From NCBI GenBank assembly GCA_021396245.1, contig WNYE01000051.1, forward strand, positions 245,300 to 309,299: 64,000 bases of DNA. The letters are read 5' to 3'. Below are positions 57,687-64,000 of this stretch, in pieces (position 1 is the stretch's first letter; each line of letters opens with the position of its first letter). The notes under the pieces were generated by a model. That model made no database searches. It saw only the letters and a program-made list of their open reading frames with translations, and was not told the DNA's origin. The translations under genes were made by a program, and so were the position numbers. The DNA comes from Sporothrix humicola. Lineage: Eukaryota; Ascomycota; Sordariomycetes; Ophiostomatales; Ophiostomataceae.

Positions 57687-59105
57687 CTTATATACGCGTC
57701 TGGCTGTCGTGATCGCCGGCGATACAAGATAAAAGTACCAAGCTCTTTGTTTCCTGTCAGCCTCCCGAGAGACAAGACGTCGTCGCCGGGGATTTTATCG
57801 TCGTCGGTTGGCAGCCTTGCAGCCTCATCGGGACGATGTATCGCCCGAGCTGATTTTGGCGGCTGTTTTGGCCATTGTTTTGACACTTTCAGGGGCCACA
57901 CACGCTGTAAGCTCTGTATCGCTGCCCGAAAATACAGGAATGAGCGCTGTAAGAAAAGACCCGCTGTTCGTGTTAGTCTCGGACAATAGACGCACCCGAC
58001 TAAAGTCCACCAATCAGAGGCCATTAATCGCCATCGAGACAACGGGCAGAGATGCTCAACACCAACCACCCGATGGACGTCGTCTCGCGTGGTGTTGATT
58101 GTGGCCCATATTGACACTCGTAAAAGTAAGCAGTTATTTCGTGCCCCGTAAGTGGATTTTTTCATCTGATATTTAAAGGCAACGAGACGGGTGAATGTCC
58201 TGAAAAGGGTGCAAGTGATTCCAACGGATGTGGATGGGCGAGGTCCTAAGATAAATTCAATTCTTTCCAGACGGTTTGCATCAAAACTCACGTGAGTAGA
58301 TACTCTATCTAGTCCTTGCCCTACATGGAATGAGTGGTCGACTCTGTTACTGCCGTCGCGTGCGAGCCGCTCGTGTAGTCGGATGTTGCTAAATGATACT
58401 AATGGCCCGATTTACATATCGCCGCGTCATAGCAAGGAATACACGGTGCAGCATCTTCAAACTACATTTCACAAGTATGACTGCTATTGGAACACCGTAT
58501 ACTGAATCAGAACGCAACATGTTGTTTACATAAACAAAATCGGCAACAACCATTTTGGAAGTGACGACGAGGCGTGAAGAAGACGAAAGAATAAGCCCCA
58601 GACAGAGAATCCCTGCTTGAGACGACTTTGATCAGAATGAAACGGACCTCGTTTCTTTCTTGTTAGTGTATTGTTAAGGCCCGACTACATGCATTCGTAT
58701 ACGTAAATATCTTACGGTAATACAAAATAGATGCATTTGCCAGTAAAACTTTCACCTGGCTTGTCACCTGGCTTGTATCTTAATGAACCAGTCGACTTAG
58801 GCATTACAGTCTAGTGGGCTGTTACTGATATTCATAACCATGTGATGCACTAAGCACACGGTGCCCATACTAGTATCATAGTTCATGACAAGATGTGACT
58901 GTAATTCATTCTGGGCTTCTTCTTGGAAAAAAAATAAATAGTCAAGAGACCCGCATTTGAATCACATTGACAGAAGGAGCACCGACGTCAAATAACAACC
59001 ACCACCATAGTCCAAAAGCCAGAAACACAACAGACCGAATCCAAAAATCAAACCCCAAAATCAAACCCCAAAATCAAAATCCAAAATCAAAATCCAACAG
59101 CCACA
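57687..59105. other. Intergenic region, 1.4 kb
   Basis: No gene supported. AT-richer toward 58400-58950. It ends in a short A/C-rich tandem repeat (59041-59096) just before the duplicated F-box start. Confidence 0.5.
59041..59096. repeat. CCAAAATCAAA tandem repeat
   Basis: About five units of (C)CCAAAATCAAA(A/C) abut the start codon of the truncated F-box copy. It behaves as a simple A/C-rich leader repeat. Confidence 0.65.
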
Positions 59106-59600
59106 ATGGGCCACTCACATTCCAAGCCCCTTAAAGAAAAGGGGAACGCAGTCGACAACACGAACACATACAGCTGCAAAAACCACATTCTTGTCATGCA
59201 TCTCGACAAACGGTTAAACGCTGAAGAGTGCAACGCTATTTGCATCGCGCTCGCCAAAATCAACCGGATCATGAGCAAGGCCATCCTTGACGACGACGTC
59301 GACCCGGCTGCAAGTCCGCCGGCTGGCTGGACGCTGGCTATCAGCCAGCCGGCGATCAGCCAGGCTACCCCTGCCGACAGACAAAACGGCGGTCAGGCCA
59401 AGAGTCAGGACGACGGTCGGGACTGTCCAACGCAGCCCGTGTCCGACACCTCAACCACCCCACCCCCGCCATACACAAAACCGTATTAAGAGCTATCAAG
59501 GACCTGAAAATACCCAAAATGAAGACTATCTTGCACCGACTGAGCACGACGACAAGACATCCCGTTTGGACGACTCAGGGCGCACCAGCGTTCTTCACGC
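59106..59600 (+). pseudogene. Truncated, frameshifted duplicate of the F-box gene 5' end
   Basis: The 127-codon frame from 59106 starts MGHSHSKPLKEKG, matching MGHSHSKLRKRKG of the intact gene at 59960. Its end (CPTQPVSDTSTTPPPP) matches the other copy's CPTPPVPDISTVP. It stops with TAA at 59487-59489. Homology continues past the stop: bases 59490-59590 align with about 60166-60265, with single-base losses that break the frame. In another frame NEDYLAPTEHDD mirrors NEDYFAPAKHDD. Relative to the intact gene this copy carries extra sequence between about 59208 and 59430. The F-box and everything after it are absent. If translated it would be a small protein with a myristoylation-type N-terminus. 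A decayed tandem duplicate is the simplest reading. Confidence 0.7.
59318..59353. repeat. 11-bp inverted repeat in the truncated copy
   Basis: Arms GCCGGCTGGCT (59318-59328) and AGCCAGCCGGC (59343-59353) are perfect with a 14-base loop. They lie within the stretch that the intact F-box copy lacks. Confidence 0.6.
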
Positions 59601-59959
59601 TAAAAATTATGTAATCCGGGCAGGTGTGAATAGTGTGAATAGACACTATTCATGGAATCTTAGTCGTAAGTGCACGTGCCGTTGACTTAGCCATTGCCGC
59701 CCAAACCTCCGTCGTCTGTTACTCAGCTCACGGTCAACCGACGTCATAGTACTAAACGCACTGTATGCAATTGAAAAGCCCCGGCATGGAGCTGATTTCC
59801 TGAATGGGCAAACAGGATCCACATGAGCTTTGACAGCTTCAACCTCCACATCCAGAAAACAGCAAAATCACATCGGCGACAGCGACAGCAACAACAGCAG
59901 ATTTCCACTCCATCAAGAAGAAAAAGCCAACAGGCATTGGTCATCAGTCATTGGTCGGT
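59601..59959. other. Spacer between F-box copies
   Basis: Contains a perfect hairpin TGAATAGTGT/ACACTATTCA with a 6-base loop (about 59627-59652). A CA-rich leader runs up to the ATG at 59960. Confidence 0.5.
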
Positions 59960-62191
59960 ATGGGCCATTCGCACTCCAAGCTGCGGAAGAGAAAGGGGAG
60001 AGGAGATCCAGGCCCGTCACAATGTGTCGACAAGGAAAACAAGGAAAACAAGGTCGACAACAACGAAATCATGGACATTAGACATCTCGACTACGATGCC
60101 TGCCCGACGCCGCCCGTGCCCGACATCTCCACCGTCCCAGTCGTGCCGGGCAGAAAGGAAATTTCAGAACTGATTGAGGTCCTAAAGACGCCCAAAAACG
60201 AAGATTATTTTGCGCCGGCAAAGCACGACGATGAAGGGATCCCGTTTGGCCGGCTCAGGGCTCTTTGTCCCCAAGGGCCCGTGCAAGAGCCGCCCGCACA
60301 CCAAGTTGTTGCGTCGGCCCTGGCCGGCATCTCCAAGAGCACGAATGGCAAGAACAAACGGGCCACGTCGATGGCGCCGAATTCTCGGCGTCGAAACAAG
60401 CCTCGAACTGCCCACAAAAGCAAGCACTCGAACCTCAACAACGCCGCATCGCCCAACCTCAAAGACATCGGCATCGATGTGCTTGCCGCACGTGGCCTCT
60501 ACAATACGGCCTGCAGCCCGCTGCTCCGCCTGCCCGACGATCTGCTGGTGCGCATCATGGCCTGTCTGGGCTGGGAAGACTTTGTATTTCTGCGCTATGT
60601 CTGCCGCACGTTTATGCGTTTGGCCGCCACTCGCCCGGAATTTGCATCCCTCCAAGACATGCACGCCATCACCGACAACAGCAGCCTCTTCGCGCTAAGA
60701 ATGCCCTGGACGCCGCCGGCGCTGCCCACGCCTAAATCCAAGGACGACAAGAACGGCCTCCAGTGGCCCATCTCGTGGACCAACTCGTGGGTCAACCGGC
60801 GCCTGCGGTGCCAGAAGACGGCGTTTGACGAGCACCAGTGTTGTGCGTGCCGCGCGGCCCCCCGGCCCCATCTGCGCGCAACGCCCTACATGCACTGCAC
60901 GGCGTGCTGTGTTGATCACCCTTTGTCGTTGTTTTCGGGGCGGCAGACCCGCGTCGATGCCGCAACGACGGCCAGCCGGGTGTGCATCGCCCGTGAGGGC
61001 CACGTGCGGCTCTGCGGGCACAAGACGGTCGACTGGGCCACCGTCGTCCAGAGCCTGCCGGGCGGCCGGCTGACACACTTCGACCGGACGCTGCGCTGTC
61101 CGTGGGAGCCGATTCCGTTTTCGGTGGACGCCGATCTGCGCGTCGTCTGCGACCACCCGAGCCATGCCCACGGGGGGGACGACCGGAAGGAGAACGAGAG
61201 CGACCAAGGAGAGGGCGACCGAAGGGAGGAAGAAGAAAAGGAAAGAAACAGCGACCGGAGGGAGGAAAAAGAAAACAACAGAGACGACCTACCGCAGTAC
61301 GAGCGCTTCGCGGCCGACGACGACCTGTCTGGACGGCCGTCGTTTGTTGTGCACGACATGATGGTGGACGGCGCCAAGTACAAAGTGGCCACATGGTCCT
61401 GCACAGCACACATGGATCTGTCAGACATCCCCGACGACCGCACGGTGACAGCCCAGACGTTCCGCGACCGTCTCGAAAAGCTACGCGAGGGCCACAGTCC
61501 GGCCCGCTACATTGCCCCGCCCGACTACCCGGGCATCCTGCACGAGCTGCGCTGTGTCGACCCGGAGCGCTGCAGCTGTCTATCGTACCCAGGCTACAAA
61601 AGGAGACGAGAAGGGCCACAGATGTGCCAGGAGCACACGGCCGTCCGCGTCTTCCACTCGCGCGTCGCCAACATCGACCACCTCCGTGTGCGTCTTTCCT
61701 CGTGCGAGAGTGCTGCGCACTCTCGTTGCCTCCGACTCATCTACACACGCACTTTCCGCCTGCAGGGCTACTCGTACCCCCTGGACCGCGCCTGGCCGCC
61801 CGCCCTGCGCTACGGCGTCAGCATGCTCGGCTGCATGCACCTCCGCCGCGTCCTCGACGCCTTCCGAAACGACGCCGTCCCGCTCGGCTGGTACCAGGCC
61901 GTGGATCCACAATCGTATCAAGTGACAAACGACCCCGACCGCCACCACTTGACGTGGTGCCGCGGCAAAACGTGCCGGCGCAATCCCAAGTTTTTGGGAA
62001 GCCGCGCACGGCCCGGCGACACCGACACAACCCTCGAGATGAATGTGGACTGCGCGCGCGGGTGCGAGGCCAACCTCCAGGTCGGCCGGGACCAGACGGG
62101 CCGCGATGCCCGCAACAGATACCACATTTATATTTCGAAACACGATCACTGGGGGCACTGGGGGAAAGAGGACCTGGCAATGTATCGGTGA
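59960..62191 (+). CDS. F-box protein with N-myristoylation-type start
   Basis: A 743-residue F-box protein, expected to link substrates to an SCF ubiquitin ligase. The ATG at 59960 gives MGHSHSK: Gly2 with Ser6 and Lys7 fits the N-myristoyltransferase rule, so membrane attachment is plausible. The first ~180 residues are basic and disordered. The F-box is at about 189-225: LRLPDDLLVRIMACLGWEDF then VFLRYVCRTFMRLA. After it come Cys/His-rich stretches (CQKTAFDEHQCCACRA and HCTACC) that might bind zinc, a charged Arg/Glu repeat near 61180-61290, and further CxxC and CRGKTC segments toward the end. No introns. A partial tandem duplicate lies 854 bases upstream. Both copies share the MGHSHSK start, which supports this start codon. 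The C-terminal recognition part matches no repeat family I know. Confidence 0.82.
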   Translation: MGHSHSKLRKRKGRGDPGPSQCVDKENKENKVDNNEIMDIRHLDYDACPTPPVPDISTVPVVPGRKEISELIEVLKTPKNEDYFAPAKHDDEGIPFGRLRALCPQGPVQEPPAHQVVASALAGISKSTNGKNKRATSMAPNSRRRNKPRTAHKSKHSNLNNAASPNLKDIGIDVLAARGLYNTACSPLLRLPDDLLVRIMACLGWEDFVFLRYVCRTFMRLAATRPEFASLQDMHAITDNSSLFALRMPWTPPALPTPKSKDDKNGLQWPISWTNSWVNRRLRCQKTAFDEHQCCACRAAPRPHLRATPYMHCTACCVDHPLSLFSGRQTRVDAATTASRVCIAREGHVRLCGHKTVDWATVVQSLPGGRLTHFDRTLRCPWEPIPFSVDADLRVVCDHPSHAHGGDDRKENESDQGEGDRREEEEKERNSDRREEKENNRDDLPQYERFAADDDLSGRPSFVVHDMMVDGAKYKVATWSCTAHMDLSDIPDDRTVTAQTFRDRLEKLREGHSPARYIAPPDYPGILHELRCVDPERCSCLSYPGYKRRREGPQMCQEHTAVRVFHSRVANIDHLRVRLSSCESAAHSRCLRLIYTRTFRLQGYSYPLDRAWPPALRYGVSMLGCMHLRRVLDAFRNDAVPLGWYQAVDPQSYQVTNDPDRHHLTWCRGKTCRRNPKFLGSRARPGDTDTTLEMNVDCARGCEANLQVGRDQTGRDARNRYHIYISKHDHWGHWGKEDLAMYR

Positions 62192-62812
62192 CGATGCATA
62201 TTGTCGGATGAAAAACTCATGGTCGGGACGACAACATGGAAACAGACGGAAACGGAAGCAGACTACGTTTGTTTACAGTCAGTGTAAGTGGCTGTGTAAG
62301 TACTTTTGTAAGTGCCCTGTGTAAGTGGTCGTGAGATGATGCCTTGTGTTCAGATGATTTTGGTCCCATGTCATGCTCCTGTCCCAACGGGGCAACCGCG
62401 TACGTGACTGTTTTCTTCCAAGTAAACAAGAGAAACCAGGGAAATCGGCAGTGTCAGTCCCATTCATCCAATTCTTGTACATACAGAGTACTTGTGCATA
62501 TCAGACCGCGTGAAACAACGTGTTATTCGCGGCCTGTGTGCTCGAATAGCATAAAAGGAAAGGGCTTACACACGTTCCTTCCCAAACTGGTCGTTCACCA
62601 TCAATACAGTGAACAACGCAAACAAGGCAGGAGCAGCCTGCGAACAATCACACATCAGGAAGGAGCGACAGTGGTCAAGTGGCCAGCGGAGTTTTCAGCC
62701 AATTTTCAGACGAAGGAAAGTAAAAAAAGCCCGTGCTTGCAGTTTCCCAAGACAACAAAACAACAACAGAACAACAAACACCACCTCGACATCTCCTCGA
62801 CAACCCTCTACA
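62192..62812. other. Intergenic region
   Basis: Spacer between the F-box gene and the MYND-like gene. The last 90 bases form an A/C-rich leader. No gene seen. Confidence 0.5.
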
Positions 62813-62962
62813 ATGGCTGACACCTGCGGCACCTGCAATAAGTCGCCGTCCGATGTGGCCATCGAGAACTGCGCCGGATGGAAACACACCCGCTCCTGCT
62901 CCCGCGACTTCCAGGCCGCCGACTGGAAGGAGCACAAGAAGGCGTGCAAGGCGATGCAGTAG
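62813..62962 (+). CDS. MYND-like zinc-finger microprotein with missing ligands
   Basis: A 49-residue protein starting at ATG 62813 after an A/C-rich leader ending CTACAATGG. It aligns with a MYND finger: CGTC (5/8), C20, C29, then DWKEHKKAC (His41, Cys45). MYND fingers use eight ligands for two zinc ions. Here the expected fourth ligand is Trp23 and the sixth is Phe33, so each zinc site lacks one cysteine. The surrounding framework (SCSRDFQAADWKEHKKAC) is otherwise excellent. The whole protein is the finger, as in some stand-alone fungal MYND proteins. It may be a decayed copy, or a finger that keeps the fold in another way. MYND domains bind short proline-rich peptides in partner proteins (family knowledge). 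Confidence 0.65.
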   Translation: MADTCGTCNKSPSDVAIENCAGWKHTRSCSRDFQAADWKEHKKACKAMQ

Positions 62963-63570
62963 AGCGTGCCTTCCTCGACGATGCACTTCACATATGAGCA
63001 CAGTTGTAGTGTTGAACATCACAAGGAAAGGCCGACCGTTTACACCAGTTGCTCCTGCAGTAACTGGTGGTGTGCCAACACATGACAACAACAAAGAAAG
63101 AGCAAAACAAAACAAAACAAAAACAATGGACTGCATTTTGTGCGGAAGAACGAGTCCTTCCAATGCGTTCGTCTTTTCTCTTTTGCATCTTCTCTCCTTT
63201 GCACCATTACGACACACACCCAATTCGCACCTCTACGAAGTCTCAACACAAAAGAATACAACCCAAGCAACCATCACGACTCACACCATTACAATCACCA
63301 TCCCGACGCAGCCACCAAGAACAACAAATCATTCTCTCAAAAGCCAGGACGGCATTTTGTGTGAAATTCTGTGTCCGCCCAATGTTTTGATCTTGTCTCT
63401 TCTGCACCATCACGATTCGCACCAGCCGGGCCTTCGCGACGTCACAACACGAACAACACACACCACACACTCCCATCACCAGTAAGTGACAGAAGCTGCA
63501 GTTGTGCAATCCTTCCTGAACAAGTGGTTGCATACATGGTTGCTAACACATGTAGACACACAAACACACA
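62963..63570. other. Spacer with imperfect duplication and a doubtful ORF
   Basis: Bases 63131-63225 and 63350-63420 are imperfect copies, sharing GGAC(T/G)GCATTTTGTG then TGCACCAT(T/C)ACGA. An open frame at 63126-63485 (119 codons) reads both units in the same phase: DCILCGRTSPSNA and DGILCEILCPPNV. Its ATG sits in an AAACAATGG context after an A-rich leader. It has no known domain and is not called as a gene. Confidence 0.45.
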
Positions 63571-64000
63571 ATGGCGCCAATCCCGTGGCCCGCGCCCAGC
63601 GACGTTGCCATGGGCCTCTTCAAGCTAGGTGACACGCCTGAAGAGTATGCCAAGCAGCCGTGGTCCTTTGGACGTGGAAAGAATACGTTCTAACAACAAG
63701 CGAAAACAGGGCGAGATCAAAGGCCGGCCTGGCCTTTACCATTGTCTCGGGCGTGGCGGTCGCGGTGGCCATTGGCGTCGCCGTCTACAAGGTGGGCGCC
63801 TGGGGCAGGCGTAAGTGGGCGGCCAGGGGCAAGACTGCCCCTGCCGACCCCTCGCCTTCCCCCTCGCCCCCCCCAACCAGGTCTACCTGGTCACCCTGGC
63901 GCCGCCGCCGCCTGCGCACGTTCGCCCCGACGAGCGCGAGGCCGGCCCGGCCTCCAACCTCCCCGCCTCGTTGGCCCTGCCGCCGAGGCCGAGGCCGACG
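63571..64000 (+). CDS. 5' part of a gene cut by the window end, possible membrane protein
   Basis: The ATG at 63571 follows an A/C-rich leader (CACACAATGG) and starts MAPIPWPAPSDVAMGLFKLG. The frame closes at TAA (63691), so splicing is needed. A TTCTAAC branch at 63688-63694 and CAG acceptor at 63709 mark an intron end. With a weak donor at 63660 the next exon reads a hydrophobic helix (AGLAFTIVSGVAVAVAIGVA) with GC-rich third positions. With a donor at 63629 (GTGACA) the phase differs but joins cleanly through a canonical GTAAGT intron (63811-63880). Both models end in VYLVTLAPPPPAHVRPDERE before the window ends. The exon structure is unresolved and no family is recognised. Confidence 0.45.

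Noticed and set aside
57683..58291. 202-residue minus-strand frame upstream of the FAD monooxygenase
   Set aside because: No domain, and it overlaps the likely promoter of the monooxygenase.

Overview
The window is nuclear DNA from a filamentous ascomycete (Pezizomycotina, most likely Sordariomycetes; genus not resolvable from sequence alone). The signs are short introns of 50-150 bases with GTAAGT-type donors and CTAAC/CTGAC-type branch sites, pyrimidine-rich leaders, GC-rich third codon positions, typical fungal families (Zn2Cys6 regulator, DFG5/DCW1-type GH76, S28 peptidase, CSC1/DUF221, X325/BIM1) and a block carrying the signature of repeat-induced point mutation (RIP).

Layout. Bases 1-6590 are an AT-rich island almost without CpA and TpG but with CpG kept: RIP-mutated repeat DNA with no usable gene. 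Directly beside it lies a broken SRA-YDG domain gene (6862-8062, minus), then a long leucine-rich F-box/LRR-like gene split by one in-frame TAG (8926-12231, plus). Both stops are the kind that one C-to-T change at CAG would give. A housekeeping and surface-protein segment follows: S28 serine peptidase (13035-14768), GH76 cell-wall mannanase (15442-17006, minus), NAD-malic enzyme (22037-24163), a small Pro/Ser-rich membrane protein (25185-25526), a Zn2Cys6 transcription factor (26707-29691), an APC-family amino-acid/GABA/choline-type permease (33693-35642), a CSC1/OSCA-like channel (39653-43508), a conserved protein of unknown function (45170-46627, minus), a divergent protein kinase (50662-52689), a GPI-anchored X325/BIM1-type copper protein (53537-54232, minus) and a FAD monooxygenase (56325-57686, minus).

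The right end (59000-64000) is accessory in character. It holds a decayed partial duplicate of an F-box gene, the intact F-box gene (59960-62191) with an N-myristoylation-type start, a 49-residue MYND-like zinc finger that has lost one ligand of each zinc site, an imperfectly duplicated stretch, and a gene running off the window edge.

The genes do not form an obvious pathway or cluster. Intergenic spaces are long (up to about 5 kb) and mostly featureless to the eye. No rRNA, convincing tRNA or CRISPR array was seen. The most notable features are the RIP island next to two disabled genes (one a predicted methyl-DNA reader), a possible splice switch at the malic enzyme start that would remove the mitochondrial presequence, and the F-box/MYND region at the right end.
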